A stretch of DNA of 64,000 bases from Shewanella insulae (GCF_009831655.1 NZ_WRPA01000011.1:62001-126000), one strand, 5' to 3'; shown: positions 46,117-57,106, counted from the stretch's first letter. A program made the numbers and translations. Notes: generated from the letters alone by a model not told the origin.

Positions 46117-46999
46117 CTTTGAGTTCCTTCCCTATAGTTATTTTTATATCTCGTTAGTTAACGCACCAGCTTCACCGATTTTCGCGATGATTTCCAGCAA
46201 TTTATCTGCGCCGCTTTCGACATCTCACTGCTGCTATATTCATCTTTTTTCACCGAAAATGATATTTATCACGCCAATTTTGCCGTAAAAGTATCCTTTT
46301 CACCTAGCTTCACGACTTTTAACCCGGCTCACGGCAAAAAGCACAACAAGTAACAAAATCAATACAAATAGCCATGTAAGACAATACTATACAGATTGAC
46401 CTAATACTGGTGTTTCAAAATCATCCCCTAGCTAATGGTCAAAATGACACGCTTTACCGACAGTCAGTGAGGCTTTAGGGCAAAAATCAGCCGATTTACT
46501 GCATATTTCATAGAGACTGTCTATCCAACGCTCAAATCATGGCTGCTACTTGCACAGAGTTTGAGCAATGAGAAAGCTTCACTGACAGCGCAACCTCCCT
46601 CCCACTTCCTTAATTCGAGCCTCCCAACTCGACTGCACCTTGCAGCGGATCCATCAATGATTCCCCAATCAATACCAAGGTTATCTCAACATGTTTCCTG
46701 TTCAGTATTCGTACAGCCAGCCTGGGCTATTATCTTAATCAACCAAGAGGCAACCCAATCTTCCCCCCAGGGCTTGGTTTTAATCATCATCCTTTTATTG
46801 GCCCGCTTAGACTAAGCTGGGCTTTTTTTTGCCTATACCAAACTCCCCATCCCCCCCCTGACCCCAAGTCTCTTGATTGACCGATTAGCGCAAATTAAGC
46901 TTCAGTTAAAGCAATTCCTTCATCATAAAGTGCTAACACTCCGCCTGCTGGCGGTCAGAAATATAAGGGCACCCAGATGCCCAAGATGAAGGAAATACC
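46117..46999. other. 880-base region without a protein gene; possible small RNA
   Basis: The region holds the lemA promoter on its left and the abgT upstream region on its right. No frame looks like a protein. A strong plus-strand terminator at 46801-46830 has no gene before it, so a small RNA ending there is possible; its 5' end cannot be set from sequence. Confidence 0.4.
46801..46830 (+). terminator. Orphan intrinsic terminator (candidate sRNA 3' end)
   Basis: GCCC-GCTTA-GAC-TAAGC-T-GGGC folds into a 9-bp stem with one bulge, followed by eight T. It is preceded by 680 bases with no coding gene on the plus strand. Confidence 0.75.
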
Positions 47000-48613
47000 A
47001 TGAGCTCCAAACAAGAAGAGGGTCTTGCGGCCAGTCAGCCCCCGACACCATCGACGAACAAGAACGGCCTCTTCGTCCGCTTTCTCAACCTGGTCGAACA
47101 CCTGGGGAACCTGCTGCCCCATCCCATCACCCTCTTCGCCCTGTTTTGCGCCGCAATCATAGTGATCAGCGGCATCGCCGGCTATTTCGAGCTGACGGTA
47201 AACGATCCCCGTCCGGTCGGCGCGGCAGGACGCGGCGAGGATGGCCTGATCCACGTCGTCAGCCTGATGAATGCCGAAGGCCTGAGGATGATAGTGTCCA
47301 ACCTGGTGACCAACTTCACCGGCTTCACTCCCCTGGGCACTGTACTGGTGGCCCTGTTGGGGGTCGGCATCGCCGATCGCTCCGGGCTGCTGTCGGCGGC
47401 CATGCGTACCCTGGTGATGGGCGCCTCTAAGCGTCTGGTCACCCTCACCATAGTCTTCGCCGGTATCGTCTCGAACACCGCCGCCGAGCTGGGCTATGTG
47501 GTGCTGATCCCCATGGCGGCGTTGATCTTCCACTCCCTGGGGCGCCATCCCCTGGCGGGTCTGGCGGCGGCCTTCGCCGGTGTCTCAGGCGGCTACAGCG
47601 CCAATCTGCTGCTGGGCACGGTGGATCCTCTGCTGTCGGGCATCACGGAAGCGGCTGCGCAGATGATCGACCCCGAGTACTTAGTGGGCCCTGAGGTCAA
47701 CTGGTACTTCATGTTTGTCTCGACCTTCGTCATCACCATTCTCGGCGCCTTGGTCACTGAGAAGATAGTCGAGCCCAAGCTGGGTAAGTATGACCCCAGC
47801 GAGGCCAGCATAGATCTGCACAGTCAGAAGATGGATGGCGTCACGCCGCTGGAGATCAAGGGCCTTAAGGTGGCGGGGCTCTCCATCCTGGTATTAGGTG
47901 GCATATTGGCCCTCTCTGTGGTGCCGGAAAATGCGCCGCTGCGTCACCCCGAGACGGGACTGGTCGCGGGATCGCCCTTTCTCAAGGGAATAGTGGCCTT
48001 CATCTTCATCTGTTTTGCCATTCCGGGCTTGGTCTACGGCAAGGTGGTGGGCACCATGAAGCGAGATAAGGACGTGATCGACGCCATGTCCCACAGCATG
48101 AGCACCATGGGCATGTATATCGTGCTGGTGTTCTTCGCCTCCCAGTTTGTCGCCTTCTTCAAGTGGACTAACCTGGGCGCGGTACTCGCAGTTACCGGCG
48201 CCGACGCCCTCAACGCCATCGGCCTCACAGGCCCGCTGGTGTTCCTGCTGTTTATCATGATGTGCGGCTTCATCAACCTGATGCTGGGCAGCGCCTCGGC
48301 CCAGTGGGCGGTGACGGCGCCTATCTTCGTGCCCATGCTGATGTTGGTGGGGTACGCCCCAGAGACGATTCAGGCGGCCTATCGTATCGGCGACTCGGTC
48401 ACCAATCTGATCACCCCCATGATGAGCTACTTCGGCCTGATCCTGGCGGTGGCCTCCCAATACAAGAAGCATCTCGGCATAGGCACTCTAGTCGCCACCA
48501 TGCTGCCCTACTCGATCGTCTTCTTCATCGGCTGGACCTGTTTCTTCTTCATCTGGGTGTTTGCCCTCGGCCTGCCGGTTGGCCCAGGCGCGGCAACCTA
48601 CTACACGCCTTAA
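47000..48613 (+). CDS. AbgT family transporter
   Basis: A 537-residue inner-membrane transporter with about 11-12 hydrophobic segments. The N-terminus (NLVEHLGNLLPHPITLFALFC) and LLLGTVDPLLSGITEAAAQ, together with MLGSASAQWAVTAPIFVPML and YRIGDSVTNLITPMMSYF, are typical of AbgT. The family imports p-aminobenzoyl-glutamate in E. coli, and homologues export sulfonamides. Which applies here cannot be told. AAGGAAATACC precedes the ATG. No abgA/abgB hydrolase genes are nearby. Confidence 0.93.
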   Translation: MSSKQEEGLAASQPPTPSTNKNGLFVRFLNLVEHLGNLLPHPITLFALFCAAIIVISGIAGYFELTVNDPRPVGAAGRGEDGLIHVVSLMNAEGLRMIVSNLVTNFTGFTPLGTVLVALLGVGIADRSGLLSAAMRTLVMGASKRLVTLTIVFAGIVSNTAAELGYVVLIPMAALIFHSLGRHPLAGLAAAFAGVSGGYSANLLLGTVDPLLSGITEAAAQMIDPEYLVGPEVNWYFMFVSTFVITILGALVTEKIVEPKLGKYDPSEASIDLHSQKMDGVTPLEIKGLKVAGLSILVLGGILALSVVPENAPLRHPETGLVAGSPFLKGIVAFIFICFAIPGLVYGKVVGTMKRDKDVIDAMSHSMSTMGMYIVLVFFASQFVAFFKWTNLGAVLAVTGADALNAIGLTGPLVFLLFIMMCGFINLMLGSASAQWAVTAPIFVPMLMLVGYAPETIQAAYRIGDSVTNLITPMMSYFGLILAVASQYKKHLGIGTLVATMLPYSIVFFIGWTCFFFIWVFALGLPVGPGAATYYTP

Positions 48614-48622
48614 CACCCAATT

Positions 48623-48650
48623 GCGAGGCCGGTGAAGCCGCCGGTCTCGC
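48623..48650 (+). terminator. GC-rich hairpin after the AbgT gene
   Basis: GCGAGGCCGG and CCGGTCTCGC pair with one mismatch, ten bases after the stop codon. The following sequence is only moderately T-rich. Confidence 0.6.
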
Positions 48651-48714
48651 TCGCTTTCTAAACCTGATCTTTCTAGGCCAGATCTTTCCAGGCCAAACAG
48701 GCCTTACTCACTTG

Positions 48715-49590
48715 CTAAGCAAGGCAGGCCTTAATGGCCTCCCTGAGCGAATCGACCCGTCTCGGCAGCACGGCCTGACGTCGACGGCAAAAATAGATAG
48801 TCTCGCTGACGGCTACCGGCAGCAGATGGGCGGTTATCTTATCCTGACGGGCAAAGGCCTCCACCGCATAGGCAGGCAAGACGCTAAAGCCCAGGGCGCG
48901 GCTCACAGGCTCTAAGATCAAACCTATCTGATTCGAGAAGCCCCGGTTAGGCAGCTGATCACTGTGCTCGAATTCAGGATAGTTAGCCCCCAACAGCAGC
49001 TTGGCATGATGGGCACCATCGGGATGGTCGATAAAGCCCAGCTGTAGCAACTCCTCCCAGGAGACAGCTTCATGGCCCGCGGGCGTGACTAAGAGTAGCG
49101 GCTCCTCGGCAATCGCCTCGGCCTGCACCTCTGACAGCTCCGGCTGGCGGGTCATCAGGCCGATATCCGCCTCCATGGCGGCGATGGCGCTCTCGACCCC
49201 GGCGTTGGAGGCGAAACGATAATCCAGCGACAACTCGGGGTGGGCGCATTGCAGCTCAAGCAGCTCGCCATAGAGCTTGAGGCCGACACTGCCGGGGGAG
49301 ATCAGGCGTACCTCTCCGGCGAAAGGCGGGTCTTGCTTGATCCCCTGCTCAAGCTGAGCCAGGGATTGCAGTATCGCCTGCCCCTGCTGGTATAGCTGGC
49401 GCCCGGCGTGGGTCAGGGAAAACTTCTTGCCTTCTCTCAGCAGCAGCTGGGTATCGAGCTGCTCCTCCAGCTTGCGCACATGCTGGCTGACACCAGATTG
49501 GGTCATATGCAGACGCTCGGCGGTGCGGGTGAAATGCCCCAGTTCCACCAAGGTGCAGAAGCTGCGTAACCAGATGGGACTCATCATCAC
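48715..49590 (-). CDS. LysR family transcriptional regulator
   Basis: A 291-residue LysR regulator: N-terminal HTH (LRSFCTLVELGHFTRTAERLHMTQSGVSQHVRKLEEQ region) and a periplasmic-binding-type effector domain (VRLISPGSVGLKLY, ADIGLMTRQPELSE). Three successive ATG codons stand at the start, so the exact start could be 49590, 49587 or 49584. It is divergent from the VOC-family gene at 49681 and probably regulates it from the inverted repeat in between. The inducer is unknown. Confidence 0.92.
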   Translation of the reverse strand: MMMSPIWLRSFCTLVELGHFTRTAERLHMTQSGVSQHVRKLEEQLDTQLLLREGKKFSLTHAGRQLYQQGQAILQSLAQLEQGIKQDPPFAGEVRLISPGSVGLKLYGELLELQCAHPELSLDYRFASNAGVESAIAAMEADIGLMTRQPELSEVQAEAIAEEPLLLVTPAGHEAVSWEELLQLGFIDHPDGAHHAKLLLGANYPEFEHSDQLPNRGFSNQIGLILEPVSRALGFSVLPAYAVEAFARQDKITAHLLPVAVSETIYFCRRRQAVLPRRVDSLREAIKACLA

Positions 49591-49606
49591 ATTTTGTACT
49601 CAAAAT
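49591..49606. promoter_or_regulatory. Inverted repeat between LysR and VOC genes
   Basis: ATTTTG-TACT-CAAAAT lies directly against the lysR start. It contains a T-N11-A-like spacing, as in LysR operators, and may serve autoregulation. Confidence 0.45.
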
Positions 49607-49680
49607 GATTAATTTTGATAATTTTACATAATTTAGTTCACTTTGTAATCTGTGCCCAATTCGTTAAACAGGAGCACAGC

Positions 49681-50184
49681 ATGAACAACCCAGCTTACCC
49701 AAGAACCTTCTCACACATAGGCATCTCGGTGCCGGATCTCGATGCGGCCGTCGCCTTCTACACTGAGGTGTTAGGCTGGTATCTCATCATGAAACCCACA
49801 GAAATTGTTGAAGATGACAGCGCCATTGGCGAGATGTGTACCGACGTCTTCGGCGCGGGATGGGGCTCGTTTCGTATCGCCCACCTGGCTACCGGCGACA
49901 AGATAGGCGTCGAGCTATTCCAGTTTGCCAACCAGCAGAACCCGGAAGACAACTTCGAGTATTGGAAGACGGGGGTATTCCACTTCAGCGTGCAGGACCC
50001 GGATCTCGAGGGTCTGGTAGAGAAGATTGTCGCCGCCGGTGGCAAGAAGCGCATGCAGGCGCCGCGTTACTACTACCCAGGCGAGAAGCCTTACCGCATG
50101 ATCTATATGGAAGATCCCTTCGGCAACATCTTAGAGATCTACAGCCACAGCTATGAGCTGACCTATAGTGCGGGCGCTTATTAA
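49681..50184 (+). CDS. VOC family (glyoxalase/dioxygenase-like) protein
   Basis: A 167-residue vicinal-oxygen-chelate protein. The paired beta-alpha-beta-beta-beta units are clear: FSHIGISVPDLDAAVAFYTEVLGW with metal-ligand candidate His12, VELFQFA, then VFHFSVQDPDLEGLVEKI and MIYMEDPFGNILEIYSHS with a C-terminal Glu ligand. AGGAGCACAGC precedes the ATG. Members isomerise, cleave or bind small oxygenated substrates; the reaction here is unknown. Divergent from a LysR regulator. Confidence 0.9.
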   Translation: MNNPAYPRTFSHIGISVPDLDAAVAFYTEVLGWYLIMKPTEIVEDDSAIGEMCTDVFGAGWGSFRIAHLATGDKIGVELFQFANQQNPEDNFEYWKTGVFHFSVQDPDLEGLVEKIVAAGGKKRMQAPRYYYPGEKPYRMIYMEDPFGNILEIYSHSYELTYSAGAY

Positions 50185-50204
50185 TACCAAGCACTAGCCC
50201 ATAA

Positions 50205-50238
50205 AAAAGGCCAACCCTAATCACAGGGCTGGCCTTTT
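50205..50238. terminator. Bidirectional terminator between VOC gene and prlC
   Basis: AAAAGGCCA-A-CCCT, a 6-base loop, and AGGG-C-TGGCCTTTT form a long stem flanked by A and T runs, between two convergent genes. Confidence 0.92.
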
Positions 50239-50269
50239 AGTATCGATTTAGGCTAATTAGATCAGTATA

Positions 50270-52309
50270 TTAGCCTTGAATGCCCGAGTGTCTCAGCAGG
50301 GCGTCGATCTGTGGCTCACGGCCTCTGAAGCGCTTAAACAGCTCCATCGGCTCAAGGCTTCCGCCCATCTCGAGAATATTCCCCAGGAAGCTGCGACCGG
50401 TATCGGCGTTGAAGATCCCCTCTTCCTCGAAGCGGGAGAAGGCATCGGCCGACAACACCTCGGCCCACTTGTAGCTGTAGTAACCCGCGGCGTAACCACC
50501 GGCAAAGATATGGGCGAAGCTATGTTGGAAACGGTTGAAATCGGCGGCCTTCACCACGGCAACCTGATCTCTCACCTCATCCAGCTTGGCCTGAATATGG
50601 GCGCCCTCTGCCGGGTCATATTCTAGGTGCAGGCGGAAGTCGAACAGCGAAAACTCCAGCTGACGCAACATCATCATGCCCGACTGGAAGTTCTTCGCCG
50701 CCAGCATCTTGTCTAGCATGGCCTTAGGCAATGGTTCATGGGTCTCGAAGTGTCCGGAAATCTCGGCCAGGGCCTCCTCCTCGAAACACCAGTTTTCCAT
50801 GAACTGACTCGGCAGCTCAACCGCGTCCCAAGGCACACCGTTGATGCCTGATACGCCCGCCACGTCTATCTTGGTCAGCATATGATGAATGCCGTGACCG
50901 AACTCGTGGAACAGGGTCGTCACCTCGTCGTGGGTAAACAGCGCAGGCTTACCATTGACCGGGGCATTGAAGTTACAGGTGAGGTAGGCCACCGGCTTCT
51001 GCAGGCCGTGGGCGGTTTGACGACGCACGCGGCAATCGTCCATCCAGGCGCCACCACGCTTGTCCTCGCGGGCATAGAGATCCAGGAAGAAGCTGCCTCT
51101 GTGCTCGCCCTCGGCATCTTTGATATGGAAGAAACGCACATCTTTGTGCCAGCTGTCGAAATGTTCCTGCTCCTCTATGGTCAGGCCGAACAGGCGCGAC
51201 ACGGTATAGAAGAGGCCTGAAAGCACACGATCTTCAGGGAAGTAAGGACGCAGCAACTCCTGGGAGATCTCATATCTGTGATGCTTGAGTTTCTCGGCAT
51301 AATAAGTGAGATCCCATGGGGCCAGCTCGCTAACGCCAAACTCTTTCTCGGCGAACGCGGTCAGCTCCGCAAGCTCGTTCTGTCCCTGCTGCTTAGAGCG
51401 GGCCGCCAACTCGTTGAGGAAATCCAGCACCTGCTGTGGCGACTCGGCCATCTTGGTCGCCAGCGACTTGTGGGCAAAGCTGTCGAAGCCAAGCAGTTTA
51501 GCCAGCTGATGACGCAGATCTAAGATCTCATCCATCAATGGACCGTTGTCGAACTCACCTGCGTTAGGGCCCTGATCCGAGGCGCGGGTCACGAAGGCGC
51601 GGTAGCACTCCTCTCGCAGCTGACGGTTGTCGCTGTAGGTCATCACGGGCAGGTAAGAGGGGAAGTCCAGGGTAAACAACCAACCTTGCTGCTCTTTGGC
51701 CTCGGCCATCGCCTTAGCCGCGGCAATGGCAGACTCGGGCAAGCCTGCCAGCTCCTGCTCATCTGTTACCAACTTGGTCCAGGCCTGGGTGGCGTCCAAC
51801 AGCTGATTAGAGAAGCTACTAGTTAGCTCAGATAAACGTTTAATCAGCTTTCCATAAGTTTGTTTATCTTCATCGTTCAATCCGATACCAGATAACTCGA
51901 AGTCACGCAGGCTGTGGGTGATGCTGGTTTGCTGCGCCTGGCTTAGCTGGGCAAACTCGTCGGACTCCTTCAGCGCCTTATAGGCCTGATACAGGCCCTG
52001 ATGCTGACCCACATAGGTGCCATATTCCGACAAGAGCGGCAGGCAGGCATCGTGGGCGGCGCGCCACTCATCAGTGCTGAGCACAGAGTTCATGTGCGAC
52101 ACAGGCGACCAGATCTGGCTCAGTTCGTCATCCACCTGCTCGAGCGGGGCGATCAGATTATCCCAGGTGTAGGGACCGCCACTGGCGAGCACCTCATCGA
52201 TCTTCTGGCGACAATTAGCAATCCCCTGCTCGACGGCTGGCTGAATATGCTCGGGTTTGATTTGCGAAAATGGCGGTAATTCACTGCCGCTTAGCAAAGG
52301 GTTACTCAT
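50270..52309 (-). CDS. prlC: Oligopeptidase A (M3 metallopeptidase)
   Basis: A 679-residue M3 peptidase. The zinc motif HEFGHGIHH (about 467-475) has the catalytic Glu, and a downstream ENWCFEEEALAEIS supplies the third ligand. The family segments FFLDLYAREDKRGGAWMDDC and YFPEDRVLSGLFY are present. It degrades cytoplasmic oligopeptides and cleaved signal peptides. The length matches E. coli PrlC (680). It is often next to rsmJ in enterobacteria; here rsmJ is about 8 kb away. Confidence 0.95.
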   Translation of the reverse strand: MSNPLLSGSELPPFSQIKPEHIQPAVEQGIANCRQKIDEVLASGGPYTWDNLIAPLEQVDDELSQIWSPVSHMNSVLSTDEWRAAHDACLPLLSEYGTYVGQHQGLYQAYKALKESDEFAQLSQAQQTSITHSLRDFELSGIGLNDEDKQTYGKLIKRLSELTSSFSNQLLDATQAWTKLVTDEQELAGLPESAIAAAKAMAEAKEQQGWLFTLDFPSYLPVMTYSDNRQLREECYRAFVTRASDQGPNAGEFDNGPLMDEILDLRHQLAKLLGFDSFAHKSLATKMAESPQQVLDFLNELAARSKQQGQNELAELTAFAEKEFGVSELAPWDLTYYAEKLKHHRYEISQELLRPYFPEDRVLSGLFYTVSRLFGLTIEEQEHFDSWHKDVRFFHIKDAEGEHRGSFFLDLYAREDKRGGAWMDDCRVRRQTAHGLQKPVAYLTCNFNAPVNGKPALFTHDEVTTLFHEFGHGIHHMLTKIDVAGVSGINGVPWDAVELPSQFMENWCFEEEALAEISGHFETHEPLPKAMLDKMLAAKNFQSGMMMLRQLEFSLFDFRLHLEYDPAEGAHIQAKLDEVRDQVAVVKAADFNRFQHSFAHIFAGGYAAGYYSYKWAEVLSADAFSRFEEEGIFNADTGRSFLGNILEMGGSLEPMELFKRFRGREPQIDALLRHSGIQG

Positions 52310-52611
52310 CTGGTGTCCTCGTCAATCTTTGGGTATTGAGAGTACATATGGGCGGCGCCGCGACTATTCAAGCATCTTTGGAAAACTTGCAGGCCGAGAA
52401 TAATACTTAAGACCTAGGTTTTAACACCTAGAAGTGAGCACCTAGCAATGACCTAGATGGAAAACTTTGATCTAAAGCAAGGCGGTAATGACTAGATATT
52501 TACATTGTCGATATTGCCAAGCGGATCGCAAATGCGACCAATTCTCATTTATGTTTAATATTTGACCCATTATCATCCGTAACGATTCCAACAGCTTTCA
52601 ATGTTACTCCC

Positions 52612-53388
52612 ATGAACAGACTGCTCTCTCATTCTTGTATAGTCGGCCTCATACTAGCCGGCACAGCCAACGCCACCGACGAACCAATTCCGGGTACAGT
52701 CGATGACTCGCATATCAACAACATCATCAGTCACGCCGAAGGCCCGGATACCAATGTCATCCTCGACCTGGGTTGGGACTCGAAATATATCTCAGAGGGG
52801 CGCAGCAACTTAGACAAGGGCGGCATCTACTGGGCGACGGCCGCCGTGCAGATAGACGATCTCACCCTGTTTACCACTGTAGGGCGTGGCGATAGCCAAT
52901 ACTATATCGAGTGGAACATGGGGCTGGAATATGGCTTCGAGCTGGGCGACAAGCTAAGCGCCGCACTAGGTTATCAGCGCATCGAGTCCTACGGCGATGA
53001 GCGCTGCGGCGACAACGAGCTGTTTGCCACCCTGGAATACACTGGCATCACCTGGTTAACCCCCTCGCTGAGCTACACCTACTCCACCGAGGCTGCGGGT
53101 TACTTTGTCGAGGCCAGCCTGCACAGCGAGTGGCCAGTCTCAGACAGACTGACACTGACACCCTATGTCACCCAGGCGTTTGACTTCCAGTATGTGACCG
53201 AAGCACACAACGGCCCTAACCATTTTCAGTTTGGTGTAGAGGCCCAATATCAACTGGCCAATCGCCTGGTACTCTCTGGCCACCTGAGCCGCACCCTGGC
53301 CCAGGAAGATATTAAGCAGGAAAACCCAGACGCCAAGGGTAGCCTCAACAACACCTATGCGGGCCTGCACCTCACCTTTAGCTTCTAG
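52612..53388 (+). CDS. TorF family putative porin
   Basis: A 258-residue outer-membrane beta-barrel: signal peptide (MNRLLSHSCIVGLILAGTANA), the family-like motif LGWDSKYISEGRSNLDKGG, about ten amphipathic strands, and a C-terminal aromatic signal (LHLTFSF). The TorF label is by resemblance of the motif. It would form a diffusion channel or bind a substrate at the surface. It is monocistronic; the ATG follows TGTTACTCCC with no strong ribosome site. Confidence 0.8.
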   Translation: MNRLLSHSCIVGLILAGTANATDEPIPGTVDDSHINNIISHAEGPDTNVILDLGWDSKYISEGRSNLDKGGIYWATAAVQIDDLTLFTTVGRGDSQYYIEWNMGLEYGFELGDKLSAALGYQRIESYGDERCGDNELFATLEYTGITWLTPSLSYTYSTEAAGYFVEASLHSEWPVSDRLTLTPYVTQAFDFQYVTEAHNGPNHFQFGVEAQYQLANRLVLSGHLSRTLAQEDIKQENPDAKGSLNNTYAGLHLTFSF

Positions 53389-53510
53389 GCATTAGCTTCT
53401 AGGCTTTAGCCGACAGCCCAAACCGTGTCCTTCATTGAAAGCTGGCTCACCATGAACTAGCTTTACCTAAGGCTAGCAAGGAGTGCTAGCCCTGACTCGG
53501 AGGACACGGA

Positions 53511-54053
53511 ATGTCTGGCCACTATCGAACGCTTACCTATTTCACCTTAAACGCCATCGCGCTCTCGCTGCTATTCAGCTGTACCGCAGAGGCCAAAGAT
53601 AAGGACACGCCGCTCACGCAAGAGACTGTCCTCCACGAGACTATGACCCTGCCCGTCGACGGCGCGCTGGATAGCGAAGGCAATCCACTCGCCATCCCAG
53701 ACAATCCCACCGGCGCCCTTAACTATCGCGCCAGCCATGCGCAGCCCAAGTCGCGCCGAGATAAGAAATCGCCCTCAAAATCCAAGAGCAAGCGCAGCAA
53801 AAAACAAAACCGCAAAACGCCGAGCCGCAAACAGCAGCTTGCCAGTCGCCAGCATGTGGCCGACGACCCCAGCTGCCGCTGGCTGGACAAACGCATGTCG
53901 CACCTGGAGAAGAGCCTCAAGCGGCAAGCGAAACGCCAGTACGGCTATCAGGACAAGGAGCTACGCGTCCGTCAGAGCGAATGGGTCTGCATGAAGTGCG
54001 GCGCCGAGGGCCCAAGCCAGAGCGATCACCACAGGTGCCAATACAGGCGCTAA
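53511..54053 (+). CDS. Hypothetical exported, strongly basic protein (180 aa)
   Basis: The N-terminus has a hydrophobic segment ending LLFSC (Cys25), compatible with a lipoprotein or ordinary signal. The middle is a Lys/Arg/Ser-rich low-complexity region ([18 protein letters not shown]) and the C-terminal third is helical with a final CxxC-H-x-x-C set ([16 protein letters not shown]) that may bind zinc. GGAGGACACG precedes the ATG. I do not recognise it. It lies just upstream of gor on the same strand. Confidence 0.65.
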   Translation: MSGHYRTLTYFTLNAIALSLLFSCTAEAKDKDTPLTQETVLHETMTLPVDGALDSEGNPLAIPDNPTGALNYRASHAQPKSRRDKKSPSKSKSKRSKKQNRKTPSRKQQLASRQHVADDPSCRWLDKRMSHLEKSLKRQAKRQYGYQDKELRVRQSEWVCMKCGAEGPSQSDHHRCQYRR

Positions 54054-54184
54054 ACGCAAACTCATTTGAAAGTCATACGCCCTGGCGCGGGTCTAGTGCT
54101 AAAGGGCGCACACGCCTCTGGTTTGCTTGTCGCTTTACCCCTACAATGACCCCCATATGCAATCCTTCGAATTTGGAGAAAAAG

Positions 54185-55540
54185 ATGGCTCAACATTTTG
54201 ACTATATCTGTTTAGGCGCCGGCAGCGGCGGCATCGCCTCGGCCAACCGTGCGGCCATGCGCGGTGCCAAGGTACTGCTGATCGAAGCCAAGGCACTGGG
54301 CGGCACCTGCGTTAACGTCGGCTGCGTCCCTAAGAAAGTCATGTGGTATGGCGCTCAAGTCGCCGAGGCCATGCACCTGTACGCCAAAGACTATGGCTTC
54401 GACGTATCGGTCAATAAATTCGATTGGAGCAAGCTGGTCGAGAGCCGCGAGGCCTATATCGAGCGCATCCACGGCGCCTACGACAGAGGCCTGGACAGCA
54501 ACGGCGTCACCCTGGTGCGCGGCTATGGCCGCTTCGTCGACAACAACACCATAGAGGTGAATGGCGAGCACTACAGCGCCGACCATATCCTGATCGCCAC
54601 CGGCGGCATCCCGACCATTCCAAGTATTTCGGGCGCCGAATATGGTATCGACTCAGACGGCTTCTTCGCCCTCAACGAGCAGCCTAAGCGTGTGGCCGTA
54701 GTCGGCGCAGGCTATATCGCCGTCGAGCTGGCGGGTGTACTCCATGCCCTGGGCAGCGAGACTCACCTGTTTGTGCGTAAGCACGCACCGCTGCGCAGCT
54801 TCGACCCTATGCTGAGCGAGGCCCTGATGGAGTCTATGGCCACAGACGGCCCTAGCCTGCACACCCACAGCATTCCAGAGTCTGTCACCAAGAACGCCGA
54901 CGGCTCACTGACCCTCAAGCTGGAAAATGGTGAGAGCTATGAGATCGATACCCTGATCTGGGCCATCGGCCGTCGTCCGTCCACCGACAAGATCGGCCTG
55001 GAAAACACAGACGTTAAGCTAAACGACAAGGGTTATGTGGTGGTCGATGCCCAGCAGAACACCACGGCCAAGGGCATCTACTGTGTCGGCGACATCATAG
55101 AAGGCGGCATAGAGCTGACCCCGGTTGCCGTGAAGGCGGGTCGCCTGTTGTCTGAGCGTCTGTTTAACGGCATGACAGATGCCAAGATGGATTACAGCCT
55201 GGTGCCAACCGTAGTATTCAGCCACCCGGCAATCGGCACCATGGGCCTCACCGAGCCAGAGGCGATCGCCCAATATGGCGAGGAGAACGTCAAAGTCTAC
55301 AACTCGGGCTTCACCTCTATGTACACTGCGGTCACCGCACACCGTCAGGCCTGTAAGATGAAGCTGGTCTGCGCTGGTAAAGAAGAGAAGGTCGTGGGCA
55401 TTCACGGCATCGGCTACGGCATGGATGAGATACTGCAAGGCTTCGGCGTCGCCATCAAGATGGGCGCCACCAAGGCCGACTTCGACGCCGTGGTCGCCAT
55501 CCACCCCACAGGCGCCGAAGAGTTCGTTACCATGCGTTAA
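54185..55540 (+). CDS. gor: Glutathione-disulfide reductase
   Basis: A 451-residue flavoprotein. The start chosen ([19 protein letters not shown]) puts the FAD-binding GxGSGG at residues 11-16, as in the family. The redox-active disulfide is C42/C47 ([13 protein letters not shown]). The NADPH-binding segment is [17 protein letters not shown] and the C-terminal acid-base His is in [10 protein letters not shown] (about H440). It keeps glutathione reduced in the cytoplasm. The frame is open upstream of 54185 but that part overlaps the preceding gene and has no homology. A strong terminator follows. Confidence 0.96.
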   Translation: MAQHFDYICLGAGSGGIASANRAAMRGAKVLLIEAKALGGTCVNVGCVPKKVMWYGAQVAEAMHLYAKDYGFDVSVNKFDWSKLVESREAYIERIHGAYDRGLDSNGVTLVRGYGRFVDNNTIEVNGEHYSADHILIATGGIPTIPSISGAEYGIDSDGFFALNEQPKRVAVVGAGYIAVELAGVLHALGSETHLFVRKHAPLRSFDPMLSEALMESMATDGPSLHTHSIPESVTKNADGSLTLKLENGESYEIDTLIWAIGRRPSTDKIGLENTDVKLNDKGYVVVDAQQNTTAKGIYCVGDIIEGGIELTPVAVKAGRLLSERLFNGMTDAKMDYSLVPTVVFSHPAIGTMGLTEPEAIAQYGEENVKVYNSGFTSMYTAVTAHRQACKMKLVCAGKEEKVVGIHGIGYGMDEILQGFGVAIKMGATKADFDAVVAIHPTGAEEFVTMR

Positions 55541-55570
55541 TACGCTTATTGCTTGATTGAGAGAACAGCA

Positions 55571-55598
55571 AAAGGCCAGACAACTGTCTGGCCTTTTT
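55571..55598 (+). terminator. Intrinsic terminator of gor
   Basis: AAAGGCCAGAC, a 4-base loop and GTCTGGCCTTT form an 11-bp perfect stem followed by TTAA. Confidence 0.95.
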
Positions 55599-55642
55599 AA
55601 TGCTACCTCGATGAAAATTGGTACTCATCTTGTGGAGATATC

Positions 55643-56131
<489 letters not shown>

Positions 56132-56137
<6 letters not shown>

Positions 56138-57091
56138 ATTTTTTTTAAAAGAATACTCTTCTGTTTCACTTACAGACCGCAAGGTAATCTCCCCATCTTT
56201 ATTTTCTAAAGATGAAGAACTTAGTCTCCATACATCTTCTTTTCCAACGCCTTTCATTAAACTAAAAACATGCATTAGATCATGTTTTCTTTCAGGCTCT
56301 ATATTAAACCTAAAATTCAGCCTATCATTTACATCTCGATTTTCATCAACTAATAAAGCTATAAACTCTCTTCTATTTCGATGTTCTACAAGATGAACTT
56401 TTTTAGAATCTCTGTTAATTTCAATACTTTTAAACCAAGCATAAGAATTGAGGTTACTGAGTTCAAATTTAACAATTTTAGAATATTCATAACTTGGTGT
56501 ATCGACTTTTTCTTCAGGGGGATAAGGCGCGTAGCATAAATGATTGCTCCACTCGTTAAAGCCCAAAAGAATAAGGGAGTCTTCAAATTGACTACAATCT
56601 ATCGAGTTTTTATTAAAAATTGATTTAAAGTTTTTTTTATTCTTTATGTGATTGCTCTGAATGAAATCTTCCGCAGTTTTTTTTACGTCCAACAAATGGA
56701 GTTCGGCTAAAAGGTCTCGCTGCTGTACAAACTCAACTTCATCATTTAAAAGGTAGATTTCATAGGGTTCCAATAATAAAAATTGACCTCTATTTTCATC
56801 TTTCAATAAAAACTGAATTGCTGACTTAATTACATCTGATGCATAAACAGAAGAAACAATTTCATTAAAATAACAAATATTTTTTATTGCGGTTTCATAA
56901 CTGATAGATAGTGCTAGAGGTTCATCTAAATCCCAGATTAAAGATTTACATTCCACAGCTTTCCCTCCTGAAAAAAGTATCTTATATAGAAGAGGGATTT
57001 CTGAGTTCCATTCGGACAAACCAGTTAATACTAGTGAGTTACTATCACTAGGTTTTCTATTAGATGAAAATAGATAAGAACGATTTGACAA
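56132..57091 (-). CDS. Solitary integron cassette protein (319 aa), DUF7822-like N-terminus
   Basis: The gene starts at a TTG (57091) with AGGAG upstream, just inside the core ACATAAC at 57107-57113, and its stop lies inside the matching core at 56131-56137. It is AT-rich, unlike its neighbours. The N-terminus SNRSYLFSSNRKP with VLTGLSEWNSEIPLLYKIL resembles DUF7822 proteins from memory. The rest is an acidic, Phe/Asn-rich cytoplasmic protein with no catalytic motif I can name. Expression depends on a promoter upstream, none of which is obvious. Confidence 0.75.
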
Positions 57092-57106
57092 ATGATACTC
57101 CTAAAT

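Noticed and set aside
46561..46815. An 84-codon plus-strand frame upstream of the AbgT gene
   Set aside because: Its composition is not protein-like, it has no ribosome site and it runs into the terminator stem.
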